64,000 nucleotides of DNA from Rhynchopus sp. YZ270_cl-10 (Eukaryota; Euglenozoa; Diplonemea; Diplonemida; Diplonemidae). Positions 53,319-64,000 of the stretch are shown here, piece by piece (positions within the stretch are counted from its first letter, which is position 1; each line of letters opens with the position of its first letter). A program made the translations under genes and the position numbers. The notes below the pieces were generated by a model. The model saw only the letters and a program-made list of their open reading frames with translations. It was not told where the DNA came from and ran no database searches. The stretch covers positions 1,116,001 to 1,180,000 of the forward strand of contig OZ037867.1 of NCBI GenBank assembly GCA_964035575.1, read 5' to 3'.

Positions 53319-53626
53319 CAAAGTTGTATTACCGACTTCTTGTCTATACCAAGATAATTTTTTTTTCTCTTCTCCCTTTTCTGTTGTGGTCCCTCTCCGT
53401 GAATATCCTTTCAGTGAAAAGGACATTTTTTTTTGTGGAGCTTGTACAAAGCCCGCTACTTGAAGTCTTTTCAGTCAGCCGACCTTTGTCACGTCAAGCG
53501 AGAGCGGGGTCAGCAAAAGAAGGTTACGACTACTGGGGTCGGGTGGAGGGAAGGGGGGATCGTTTAGTGGTTGTATTGTGATACATTGCCTGTCATACAT
53601 AATCCACATTACAATACTGGATTATG

Positions 53627-54784
53627 ATTGGTGCTCCTGAAATAAAAAATGCCAAGTACGCAACAACTGCGCAAAAAGGGTATTCCTGTATTTTTTTTTT
53701 TTTTTTTTTTTGAGACAACTGCAGGGATTTTTCTAATTCTGGATTGGGATTGGGATTTCGGAAAAATAAAAAAATTCCCTGAAAAAAATTCCCTGTTTTT
53801 CCCTACAGCAATTTCAGGTACATTCTACTCCACCCCACCCTCAGAGAGTTTCGCCTGTGGGATGCGATCGATCAACGCGATCAAATAAAGCGAAAAAAGG
53901 GGAAAAAGAAAAAAAAAAAAGTCCCGGGTTTTTGAGGAAAAAATAGGCTCTGCAGGCGGTTGCTGTAGTTGTGGGTGCGGATGTTCACGTCAGTTGCAGT
54001 CAAACGTCCAGCATCAGAGACATTTGAGGTTGTGCACAAGAAGAAGGAGAAGACGTGTCAATGGCATTCAATTTTGAGGGTTGGAAGACGAAGGAGATCT
54101 CAAATGTTGCGTACCGTGGCTTCGCCAGGAACCTTTGGGTGCCATGACTGCGGTTTCTTTCATAAATGTACCGAGGTTACTGATAAGGCTGACACACTAC
54201 GGATTGTGGTTCACCCCTCCCCACCTGCCTTTTGTGCATCAGAGGGGAGAAAGCGCCACGCCTCCCTGCACTGGCAGGGAGTCGCGCGCGCGAAGCGCGC
54301 GCAGCGACCGCTTTTACGGGGGGAAAGCTCGGGACCCCAAATCACCCCCGGCGAGAGCCCTGACGACATATCGGGAAATTTTTTTTTCCCCCCCACAAAA
54401 AGTCAAAAAACAGCCCAAAAAACTATACCAAAAAAACAGGGATTTTTTTGGATTGGGATTTCGGAATTTGGCCAAAAAGGGACGGATTTAGAGATATCCT
54501 TGGACAACTGCCTTGCAAAGGTTGTAGGAGGAAATGAAAACATATCTGAGTTGTGCCCGAGTTTTTGGTGTATAGCGATGTATACACGACACAACTTATC
54601 CACAGAAAAGTTTTTGGTTTTGTTCCTACACACTCCACAAAAAATCCGGTGCGATCAACGAAAAATTCTTTTTCTGATTTCGTTTCTTTCTTTATCAGAT
54701 TAGCTTAAACTCAGATAACAGTTTTTATTTTCGTGCACAAAGTGCGCAACAAGTACGCAAAATGGGGTTTTCAGGAGCACCAAT
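53627..54784. mobile_element. TIR element ending in ATTGGTGCTCCTGAAA
   Basis: ATTGGTGCTCCTGAAA at 53627 and its complement ending at 54784 mark the ends; a further subterminal match GTACGCAACAA / inverted lies 20 bases inside. A hairpin with the tip GCGAAGC sits at 54281-54307. The 244-residue open frame within (53969-54703) starts at a non-ATG codon, changes composition abruptly and resembles nothing; I do not call it. Terminal fragments of the same family occur at 44694 and at the right edge of the window. Confidence 0.65.
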
Positions 54785-55510
54785 GATAGTCAATTTTTCT
54801 CACAATACATCCAACCACTACAGGATGTTAGTTAGGTCTGTTGAGTTCTTATCTGTTATTTTCTCTCTCCCATTCCCTTCCCATCTCCATATTTTTTTTT
54901 CGTCTCTTGGTCGTTCCCCTTCTGTTCTGGGGGGTCTTTTCGCGGCGGGGGGTTGTCCCACTTTGTCTCCCAATCCGAGGGACAGCCAGCCCTCTGTTCT
55001 GTGTGTGCCACGAATGTGTCCCCCTGCGATGCTGTCTTTTAAAGCAAGCATTCTCCCCCACATTATCCCCGTCTTTTATTTCCCTTTTTTTTTTGTGAAG
55101 ATACAAAAAAGAAAAACGGAGAGACACAAACAAAAAAAAAACACAACAAAAGGCCAAAAAGAAAGAAAGCTAAAAAAAAGAAACCGAAACACTGTGAGAA
55201 TAAGAAACAAAAAAATGATGACTTTTCCCCCTTTCTCTTTTTTCTCATTCGCCCCAAATTGTTGACTGGAAGGAGGTACCCTAATATTCGCCCCTGGTTG
55301 CCCCAATTCGCCTGCATTCGCGTTTTGTACTTAGCCGTTTTTTGGCGAAAAAAAACGCGAATTGGCGCGAATTGGCGCGACACGATTAGGGTATGAATTT
55401 CGCGCCAATTCGCGTTTTTTTCCCCAGGGTGGTGCCGAAATTACCCAGCCAAAATTGGTCGCAAAATCGGCCGATTTTTCAAAAATCTCAAAAAAAAAAA
55501 AAAAAATAAC
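54785..55510. other. Gene-free stretch
   Basis: T-rich then A-rich DNA. Around 55355-55415 short palindromic repeats of AATTGGCGCGA and GAATTTCGCGCCAATTCGCG occur. No gene or known repeat. Confidence 0.4.
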
Positions 55511-56530
55511 TATTTTTTATCGTGCAATTTTTGACTCGTGTACAAATCCTTCAGGAAGAACCAAAAATTATAATCTGGGAGCGTGTAATTATTACCAAGC
55601 GTGTAATTATGAATCGTTAGCGATTTGCGACCAAAAATGTCAGCCGTGTAATTATGGGTAATAATTACACGCTCAAACCCACTTTTGGTGATCCTAAGTC
55701 GCCAAAGGGAAAGGGACTCTGCAAAAAATTTTTTCCCCCCCATAAGGGTTAATTTCGACGATTTGAGCCCATTCAAAGCAAAATTTGACCCATTTGAGCA
55801 GTTCTAGGCCCCTCAAACACGTTTTTGATTATCCGCCAAAAAAAAAAAGAAGGATTATATTTTGTGCAACCAAATATCAGCCTTTTTGTTTTCGGCTAGC
55901 CAACTCTGCAACCGATTCAGAAATCATGAGAGATGATTTCTGCAACCGATTCCAAAATCATGCGATATGATTTCTGATGTTATGCAAACGTGACCATGAC
56001 ATTAAAATTTCTACAATTAGGAAATCATCGGTATGGTTTTCAAGGTTGTGTAAATCGCGAACGTGACACTAAAGAATCTCTGTTCACTTGATCTCTTAAC
56101 GATGCTACGACTTGACGGTAGCTCGCTTCTTGAACTCTGATTCTACTTATTGTGTCCATACGGTTTTGCCCTAGGTGGTAGAGACTAGCCAACCCCCCCC
56201 TCTCCCCTCCCATCTCCCTCAGAGAAAAAGAAAGCCTCCCCTCTTGTTTCCCGGTTGGGCTTCCCTCGCCCCGTCCTGTTCGTCCTGTTCACGCTGGTGT
56301 CTGTTTCGTCCGTCTGTTTTGTGTTATCCGCGTGCACTCTTTTGTGTGGCTGAATAAGCCCACGAGGCTTGGGTTCATCTTTAGATAGGTACTTGTGCTT
56401 TCATCGTGCTGGCATCGTACGTGGGTCAGCGGGAGGTGTCTGCATCATTAACTTCACTTTTAGATCTTGAATTGTTTATACGTATGGCTATATACACAAG
56501 TACTCTGACCCATTCTTCTACTGCTACAAA

Positions 56531-56975
56531 TAACCACTCTTGCACTAGGTCTGCCTGAGTGAGCATCTGGTTTAGATCACTGGATGACTACTGCTACTGC
56601 TACTGCTACAATAACCACTCTTGCACTAGGTCTGCCTGAGTGAGCCTGGTTTAGATCACTGGATGGCTATTGCTACCGCTACTGCTACAAATAACCACTC
56701 TTGCACTAGGTCTGCCTGAGTGAGCATCTGGTTTAGATCACTGGATGACTACTGCTACTGCTACTGCTACAATAACCACTCTTGCACTAGGTCTGCCTGA
56801 GTGAGCCTGGTTTAGATCACCGGATGACTACTGCTACTGCTACTGCTACAATAACCACTCTTGCACTAGGTCTGCCTGAGTGAGCATCTGGTTTAGATCA
56901 CTGGATGACTACTGCTACTGCTACTGCTACTGCTACTGCTATAACTAACCACTCTTGCACTAGGTCTGCCTGGGT
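56531..56975. repeat. 80-bp tandem array, six copies
   Basis: Unit TAACCACTCTTGCACTAGGT, then CTGCCTGAGTGAGC, TGGTTTAGATCACTGGATG and a (CTACTG)n run. Start points 56531, 56612, 56692, 56773, 56852 and 56946. Odd and even units differ by presence of ATC, hinting at a two-unit duplication step. Confidence 0.9.
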
Positions 56976-57191
56976 TTTCAGACACTTCCTCTCTGTTCGC
57001 ATGACTGTCTGGGTGTTGCAGTACTGAAGTGGTGTGCCAAGGGAGCAGTCAGGCAGCATAGTGCCACCCATGTCGCAGGTGTGGAACTCAGTGTGCTCCG
57101 GCAGCATGAGATAAGCTTTTATTGTTGTTTGTGCGTTTTCTGCCTGTGTGGACGCCTTGGGAGGTAAGACTAGCTGTGTGAATTCTCATTT

Positions 57192-57742
57192 TAAGGATGA
57201 CTAAGCACGAGAGGCTTGGCTCTATCTTACACTCTTTTCTCTAATCTCATACTGTGCTGTTGCAGTGGTGTGTGATAGTGTGACCTCGGTTTTTCCTCAG
57301 GTGTCTGTTTGGGAGCTCTCACTTAATTTTTTTTTTGAAGGTGTCTAGGCACGAGAGTCTGGCTTTTGCCTTTTCAATATTTTCTCTTTATCAATCAGTG
57401 CTGTTTCAGTGGTTTATAAGATTTTGTCTTCAGGTTTTCCTCACTGTGGTCTGACTCCCTGTGTTGACTAGAGCACCCTTACCTGTGCACTGCTGCACGG
57501 CTGGTTTGGGAATCAGTCACCTCCACACAATGGTCTGTCTGTCTGTATGAAGTTGTACCTTTCGCTGAGCTTAAAGGCGACTTTGCACGTGAGGCTGGGT
57601 TTGCCTTGCAAGCCGTTCTCTAACTCAGACTGATCTGTCTCAGTGGTTTGTGGTAGTGTGTCTTGAGTCTTTTCCCTCAGACGCTAGTACTGTTACTTAC
57701 TGTTGATGCTGACCAAGCGTGAGAGTCCTGGCTCATCCGACT
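57192..57742 (+). repeat. Cluster of four diverged module A units
   Basis: Module A at 57192, 57337, 57572 and 57703, each followed by a related stretch (CTGTTGCAGTGGTGTGTGAT; CTGTCTCAGTGGTTTGTGGT) and a TTTTCCCTCAG-like motif. So here A belongs to a larger 150-230 base unit that repeats in tandem, with increasing divergence. Confidence 0.6.
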
Positions 57743-59797
57743 TACTCGTGTCTCAGTGATGTGGTGCTAGCTTCCTATCTGCTTGGTTTAAGGTAGCGTC
57801 CTTCCTCTTCTTCGTTCCCCTTCCTTTCATGCCTCATCTTGTTCGCCTCTTTCTCTCCAGTCTCTGTTACGTCTGTCGGGTCTGTGGTATATGTGTGATG
57901 TGTTATCTTGTGTCGAAGGTGGAGATGTACGGGAGGAGTGCGTTCCTCTTATGATCTGTAGTGGTACACTGCCACGGGAGGGCTTTGTATTTCACGTCAC
58001 GTTTATCACAGTCATGCAGTGCTGTTGGATTGGTTTGTGGACAGCTTGTGTGTGGTGTCTGCAGACTCCTCCTCTCGGTTTTCAATGTCTGCGTGTGAGT
58101 AGAGCTCTGACCGACCCGAGAGTGTGCTGGGTGGTTTTGAGTATCAAATTAGAGTGAATCTATTCGCATGGCTGCCTGCGTGTGATAGGAACTCTGACCT
58201 GCGAGGTTGTCTTGGTTGTTTGTAACAAGGTACTCTTCCTTCTTGGAGCTGTCGGAAACACTCCTGGTGTGGAGCGCCCCCTTTTGTACAGTTTTGATTT
58301 CTCTGAGATGCATGGACGGACGTTCCTGTTATTCTGTCCCTGGTTGTCATGAGAAAACTGTTGCGCCGAGTACAATACCCCAGCAGCAACCTCAATCTAA
58401 TCCACACAGTGCTGCAGTGTCTCGAAAAGTTCTCCAACAGCACATTCAATTTTGCAAGGCCCCCCTTGCGCATTCCCTGCCTGTCCATCAGGGTATACAT
58501 GACTTCTATACCTACATGCCTGATGTATGAATAGAGGCTTTGCGGGTTTGCGGGTCTCGCAACGTTGTCGGTTCAGTCTTTCTCCTCCTGCGATGTCCGG
58601 CGTTACTCTTTTTCAAGTGTGATTGGTTTGTCGTCCCGCTCTCGCGGACCATCTTCGTACCCACGGACGTGGTGGGGTCCCTACAGCGTCGACCTTATGC
58701 GCCACCGCCCGCGACCCAGGCTGCGTGATAATGTGGGCACGGCGTCCGCCCCTGGGACCAGCAAGACTGCGTCTGCGACCGAGTGCTACTTCCCCAGCTA
58801 CGACTTCATCTTCTCTGTACCTCGTGCGACGAGCACCACGACGATGCCGTAGGCGTGCACGACCTGCAGTGCCGCTGGGTTATGTCGCTCCGCCGCCAGT
58901 GACTGCGTCAGCCTAGAGTGGTGTATGGAACATCGACTGGCGCGTGACCAGCCACCTTGCAAGGTGGACACACGACACTCCAGGCCGTGGCTGTTTCATA
59001 TCATCCTCCAGACGACCCGCCAGAGCGATCCTGACTACGGATGGAGGCAGCACGGACCTTGGCAGCGACGCGTGCTGTTCTGGCCGATGTGGTGGGTACC
59101 TCTGTGTCACAATGTCTGGACATCGAATTACTCTGGCATGTTTAACGACACTAAGCTGAGACCGTGTACCGATGTCGTGTCTGTGTTTGGGACTGTGGTG
59201 CACCGCTTGGACTTCCGCACTTTCCGGGCCTACAACGGTGATGTGGCTGTGGTCGCTTGTGAGCCGGTGGAGGGCACTCCATGAATCTGATGCTGGGCGA
59301 GAATCCTTCTGTGCCGAATGCCTTCTGCGTGCCGAGCGGCAGGTCTGGGAAGCTGGTGGTGTGTTCAACGACGACTATCAATGTGGGCGTCGGCGGTGGT
59401 GGCTGGCTGTACGTGTGATATTGGGTGTGGCTCGACGCGTCGTACAGCTGCATGAGCTTGTGTGCGATACGCTAGACTTCAACGTTAAGTATGACACGAA
59501 CCCTTGCCGCGCAGAGCTCTCCCTGACATCATGGTTCCGTCGTTCTCGTCCTTCTTCATCCCGATGAACTCCTCACCTGCGTTGGGATATGAAAGCCAGA
59601 GATCTGCGTTGGGGATTTCATTATCTCTGAAGCTTTCTGGATTTCTCAAATTATCGTAGCGGTTCAGATCTCGAATTCCATCTGAAAGAATTCCAGTGAC
59701 GAGATCAAAACACGCACCTTCCCATCGCAGTTGAGCGATTCGGTAAGCTCAAGCAAACAAACAAAAAGTTAAAGAGTTTGGCGTTACGAAAACAAAA

Positions 59798-62467
59798 GAA
59801 GGATTATATTTTGTGCAACCAAATATCAGCCTTTTTGTTTTCGGCTAGCCAACTCTGCAACCGATTCAGAAATCATGAGAGATGATTTCTGCAACCGATT
59901 CCAAAATCATGCGATATGATTTCTGATGTTATGCAAACGTGACCATGACATTAAAATTTCTCCCACCCACCCGCTCCTGAGTAACTCTCTACGGTATCGT
60001 GGTTCACGTTTATCCTTGCAGCCCTCGTGGGGCAGTCACGCAATGACACCAAGGCCTTGTAGCTTCGGCCTGCGACACTGTCTTGGGAATGACGGACACC
60101 GTCGTTATTCCCTTAGTTGCTGGGCACACCCTCCCTGACTAGGTCGTTATGTCTGCCCTCTCTTCATCTGCCCTCCATGCACCTCACCGCTTCCTCCTGC
60201 ACTTCATAGTGATCTTGTGGGTGGTCAACGCTCGTTATATACCTTGACGGCAACGCTGGCTTCCATCCTCGCACCTGGCCTACACTGCTTAAGATGACCT
60301 GCGGGACGGGTGCCAGACAGTCGGGACGGAGACCCCCGCTCGGCGCCGTAGAGGTCGTTTGCACTGGGCGTATTCATAGTGATGATGAACACCACGCTGT
60401 CCATCCTCGTGTACGGCTGGTCGTCAGCGCAGGTGCTGACGGTATACTCCGCAGTCTTCGCTGAGTTTGGACGCTGTGCGGGTGTTTAGCTGGACCATGT
60501 ACCAACCTGCGTAAGCCCTCCTTCTCCATGTGCCTACCCAAACGACACAGCCTAGCAATGGACGTCTCGTGGTGAGGCTGATCCCTGGGTGCAAGATTCT
60601 ACCCGTCGCTGTAGGATTGCTGCTGCTGCTGCTGCTGCTGCTGCGGTGTTTTTCGTACTGTGTGTGTAAGAAGAGAACGTTTGCCATCCGATCAAAGGCT
60701 TGCAATATCAATCCTTCTCTCAGGACGCCTCAGTCATGCACGCCGCCTGTGCCCTGTTGCAGCGCTTCTCCACGTCTTCTCTGTCAACGTCACACAACTT
60801 TCTGGCCACAGCTTCACTTCACATTCGTCCCTACTGTAGGGTGGCGCGTTCATCTAGGGTGCACGGATAAGATGCCGACACCTCTTCTTCCACAGCTCGT
60901 GAATGTGTGGCAGTCGGGTTTTGCGCAGTCCACATCACTGCCGCCACAGGAGCAGGCGGTCCTTACCACGATCTACCTGGAGGTGATGCGCTACTTCGAG
61001 GCTATGTGCACTGGCTGATCACTGATGGTCGGCTTGCACTCCTCCCCGAGATGCGTGACTGCTAGTTGCTGACCGACCACACCTACGAAGTGCAGAGGCA
61101 AGGTATCGCCAGAGGGTTTGGATAGGTATCGTCTGAGCACTGCGTTCTTGTTCTTGAGTAGCTTAGCAGTATGGCGAAGGCGCTAGGTGATGGCGGCTTA
61201 GTTGAAAAGAAGGCGCAGATGGGCAAAGGTCTGTGTTGCTGTCGCATGCGTCGTGTTTACTTGCCTTTGGTAAGGTCTCTAAGAAAACGAACCACTTTCT
61301 TTCTACATCACGTCTTGAGAGGCACGTCATTCCTACTGTGCTTGTGGTTCCGCTGATGCCGGCAGGCAAGAACCCCTTTATACAGGACCGCGACCCTGAC
61401 TAAGTTTGCCATGACCGCAGTTCTTCATAGCTCCTTTATACTCCAGAGTTCAGTGGCCTTCGCTAAAACACTCCAACCGGTAGTAACCCATACGGTGCAT
61501 TCCATTGTGGCTCATTCCAATGCTTTGCGAGAAAGACCCAAAGGAGGAATACTGAGTTGTTTAGAAGGACCCGCAGACCCGAAGCTATGGGGTGTGAGCG
61601 CATCCAGTCTGCACGGACAAGAGGGAGTGATGAGGCTTCTTCTAAGAGGTTGTCATCATAATCCCTGCGGTTAAGATCAACCGGAAAGGTAAGAGTGTCC
61701 TAATGCAGGCCGGCCAGAGGCTAGCTGTAGAGTGCTTTCTCTGGGTAGAAGGCCCCGCTCTTCAGCATTCCCCTCGGTCGCGTGGTCGCTTAAATGAGAG
61801 CTGCGTTCGCTGCTAGAACTTCGTCGGGCTCCGTTTCTTTTCTGCTGTGCGTGACACAAGATTTTTCTTTACGGAGAGATCGAAATCCATCTCTTCACGA
61901 CTCCGTGTTCCGCTATGCACTGGCAGACGTCTTCCTGCTCCGGAGCAGTGAAGTGACCTCTGCAAGACATTCCCACGGATGCCCCCCCCCCCGACTGCGC
62001 TCAAACGGATTAGGGCCGTCGAGGCATTCAATATGTCAGGATGCTAGATGCCTCGTTTCGTGGCTTACCGGCTTCGTCATTTTATACGTTCATCTGGCTG
62101 ATGAGTGGAAGCCGATGTAGTACATATCAGATGTAAACCACGAAATGGATTGTAGGATTGCATGGTTGGAGTCCACCCCCCGGTACAGCCGGTCACATAC
62201 CATGGTTCACTGTTCACGAGTGGTCTGTTGTATTTCAAGTCAAGTCTTATTTGAATTCCGTTTTTCGCGCCCACCCTGGGGATTTCATTATCTCTGAAGC
62301 TTTCTGGATTTCTCAAATTATCGTAGCGGTTCAGATCTCGAATTCCATCTGAAAGAATTCCAGTGACGAGATCAAAACACGCACGATTCTTCCCATCGCA
62401 GTTGAGCGATTCGGTAAGCTCAAGCAAACAAACAAAAAGTTAAAGAGTTTGGCGTTACGAAAACAAA
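59798..62467. mobile_element. Unit 2 of the head-to-tail pair
   Basis: It begins on the base after unit 1 ends, with the same 5' 165 bases, and closes with the same 3' 190 bases. Its 2.3-kb interior is unrelated to that of unit 1. It has a GCT/CTG run at about 60620-60645 and a plus-strand frame to 61018 with a protein-like end (EQAVLTTIYLEVMRYFEAM), no domain recognised. The A tract at both outer flanks may be the target. Confidence 0.65.
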
Positions 62468-62972
62468 AAAATCCCAGAAAAACACACAGGGTATTTCCTA
62501 AATCCACTACCCGTCTCCCGAGATTTTTTCAGAAAAAGTTCCGCGCTTTTTTTGCAAGGGGGGTTTTCAGGTGTTCCGCGGTTTTTTTGCAAGGGGAGAG
62601 TAGTCGTGGGAAGGAGCACAGGGTGAGGTAAAAATGTCCGAGGAAAAAATATTCCGAACCTCGGAGCCCCGATCTCGCAAAATAACGCAAAAAAGTCCGG
62701 GAAAAAAGTTCACAGGCCAAAAAAAAATTCCGCCTGCGGCGGGCACATTTTCCCCCTTTTTTTATGTTAGGGTAGCTGTATTTAAAGTGCCTATTTTTTG
62801 GTATTTTCCCGAAAAAAGTATGTTCGCTGTTCTGGATCGCTCCAATCATTCAAATAAAGCAGTTTTCGGGAATTTTTATTTTCACCGATGTTGGGTACCG
62901 TGCGCCTGCGGCGCTGCCTGTTCCTACCAGTTCCTACAGGCAAACACTTGGCCCCTTTACCTTACACTGACG

Positions 62973-63190
62973 GGTTTTGACCAAAACCAAGGACTTGTCC
63001 ATTTCGGCAAATTGACCCCACCACAGAACGGGCGGATTCCGAAAATGCAAATGCCGGTGTTTTCGAGCATTTTCATGTTTTCAGGATCAGGGAGAGAAAA
63101 TCTGGGTTGTGGGATTTACCTGGTCCCCTTTACCTTACACTCATTTTGACCAACACCAAGAACTTGGCCATTTCGGCAAAGTGACCCCAC
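62973..63190 (+). repeat. Two copies of a short repeat also found inverted at 14.1 kb
   Basis: GGACTTGTCCATTTCGGCAA, then ATTGACCCCACCAC and GGGCGGATTCC at 62973-63055 and, diverged, at 63147-63220. The inverted copy at 14060-14125 is next to the AGTAC satellite. Confidence 0.7.
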
Positions 63191-63621
63191 CACAAGCCGG
63201 GATTGGCTCGGAAATGCACCATAACTCAGTTTTCTGCACAAAAAACCCTAACGTTGCTCAGCGCGCTTTTTTTGCACCCGATTCCGGATTTTGAGATTTT
63301 GGGACCCCGATTTAGGAAATACCCTGAAAACACACCGGAAACCTCAACTTCACGCTTCGCATCGTCCAAGGATAGACAGTTGTTACCAACTCGTTGAAAT
63401 GTGATTCCCAAACCCCCAAACCAAGAATGATCACAAATAATTATACCCTCTCCCACTTTTTCGGTTCAACATCCATACTTCGGCACATTTCCCAACACCC
63501 CACATACACACTCCCATCATCGACATACAGTGACTGGAGGGTGACGGGGACTCGCCGGATTTGTACACTCGTCAAAAATTGCACGATAAAAAAAAAACTA
63601 ATTATGTGAAATCATTACCAG

Positions 63622-63726
63622 ATAATTACACTTAGGTGTGTTTTTTGTCACTTGTTCCCTAAACCCACTCGCTTCGCTCGTGGGTTTAGGTAACTCGTGA
63701 CAAAAAACACACCTGCGTGTAATTAT
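63622..63726. repeat. Long hairpin with GCTTCGC tip
   Basis: Arms from ATAATTACACTTAGGTGTG to CTAAACCCACTC, tip GCTTCGC (63671-63677), and back to GTGTAATTAT. Same layout as 42259-42394 with a different arm sequence. Confidence 0.8.
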
Positions 63727-63944
63727 GGGGTAATAATTACCCAATAAGGGCAAACAAACTTTTTTTATGCGTTCGCGTCCTGCCTGCCTAGGTTTTTTTG
63801 AGATTTTTGGGGAAAAAAGTTTTTTTCAATTTTTTTGTGTTGGGGCTGTGTCAGGGTGTTTCCTAATTTGCTTCCGCTTCCGGGATTTGGAAAAAAATTG
63901 CCAGGGAAAAAGTTTGCGGAAAAATTAGGGACGTGTTTAAAGTG

Positions 63945-64000
63945 CTGGTACTCATGATAACCCCATTTTGCGTACTTGGTATTTTTTATATCAGGAGCAC
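63945..64000. mobile_element. End of a TIR element cut by the window edge
   Basis: TTGCGTACTTGGTATTTTTT, then ATATCAGGAGCAC is the inverted form of the left end of the element at 53627. The two outermost bases fall outside the window. Confidence 0.55.

Larger units (their letters stand above)
55849..59797. mobile_element. Unit 1 of a head-to-tail pair with shared ends
   Basis: The first 165 bases (GAAGGATTATATTTTGTGCA...) and last 190 bases (GGGGATTTCATTATCTCTGA... to GTTACGAAAACAAAA) are shared nearly exactly with unit 2, but the interior (about 3.6 kb) is different. The left end contains two adjacent hairpins (GAAATCATGAGAGATGATTT; AAATCATGCGATATGATTT). The interior is GC-richer than its surroundings and holds an 80-bp tandem array and a cluster of diverged module A copies, then about 1.7 kb with protein-like stretches but no recognised domain. 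No transposase or helicase seen. Confidence 0.65.
55511..63592. repeat. Inverted pair bounding 8.1 kb
   Basis: TATCGTGCAATTTTTGACTC, then GTGTACAAATCC at 55517 is matched inverted at 63546-63590 (GGATTTGTACACTCGTCAAA, then AATTGCACGATA), both next to A/T runs. The pair may be the ends of one large element or ends of two separate MITEs of the 41779 family. Confidence 0.45.

Noticed and set aside
53969-54703. 244-residue plus-strand frame
   Set aside because: It starts at a non-ATG codon, lies within a TIR element, crosses a hairpin and poly-T tracts, and shows no domain.
56531-56975. CRISPR-like array
   Set aside because: The units abut with no unique spacers; it is a plain tandem repeat in a eukaryotic context.
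55849-62467. Ribosomal DNA unit
   Set aside because: Some stretches look RNA-like and GC-rich, but I could not find any of the conserved rRNA blocks that are obvious at 46.9 and 48.5 kb.
1-64000. tRNA genes
   Set aside because: I looked for B-box-like GGTTCRA motifs with a plausible cloverleaf and found none I could support; module A has only a loose resemblance to tRNA promoter boxes.

Overview
The window looks like nuclear DNA of a free-living protist. Its genes carry spliceosomal introns (donor GTATG, acceptor CAG or ACAG), PEX3 implies peroxisomes or glycosomes, and the gene set (GDT1/TMEM165, a DUG glutathione-degradation enzyme, a class III cyclase, B-box and leucine-rich-repeat proteins) is eukaryotic. 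All twelve confident host genes lie on the + strand over about 50 kb. That, and a small-subunit rRNA shard whose 'GGTTGATTCCG' I remember as kinetoplastid-like, makes a euglenozoan, perhaps a diplonemid, my best guess. This is inference; I saw no spliced-leader gene and no species-specific marker.

Layout. 0-4 kb: two leucine-rich-repeat genes. 6-13 kb: a PDZ protein, a nuclear-type disordered protein, and PEX3 with three exons. 12.9-13.4 kb: a possible decayed minus-strand gene. 13.8-16.9 kb: a fold-back element holding a 450-bp AGTAC satellite, then small elements. 16.9-20.5 kb: a 1212-residue fusion of DUG3-type amidotransferase, WD40 propeller and M20 peptidase (DUG2). 20.5-32.3 kb: nested repeats, a fossil retroelement with a reverse transcriptase-RNase H frame and a tandem-repeat tail, and fold-back elements. 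32.3-39.5 kb: an IQ-motif protein, a multi-pass adenylyl cyclase and a helical, possibly mitochondrial protein. 39.6-43.9 kb: a 4.3-kb nest of inverted-repeat elements. 44.0-50.3 kb: GDT1/TMEM165 (three exons), a PH-domain gene (two exons) and a coiled-coil gene. 50.3-64 kb: no recognised host gene, but a second AGTAC satellite, TIR elements and two head-to-tail units that share their ends but not their middles.

Two signals stand out beyond the genes. First, short modules (A, consensus near GTGACTAAGCACGAG..GGCTTAGGTTCATC; B, near TGCGTCC..GGCGTTTGCACT; both ending near AACTTCTCTTTTTT) recur about 35 times between genes, and every copy I found has the same orientation as the genes. Second, several unrelated long hairpins share the unusually stable GCGAAGC mini-hairpin at their tip. 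Coordinates of repeats and exon boundaries were read by eye and may be off by a few bases.
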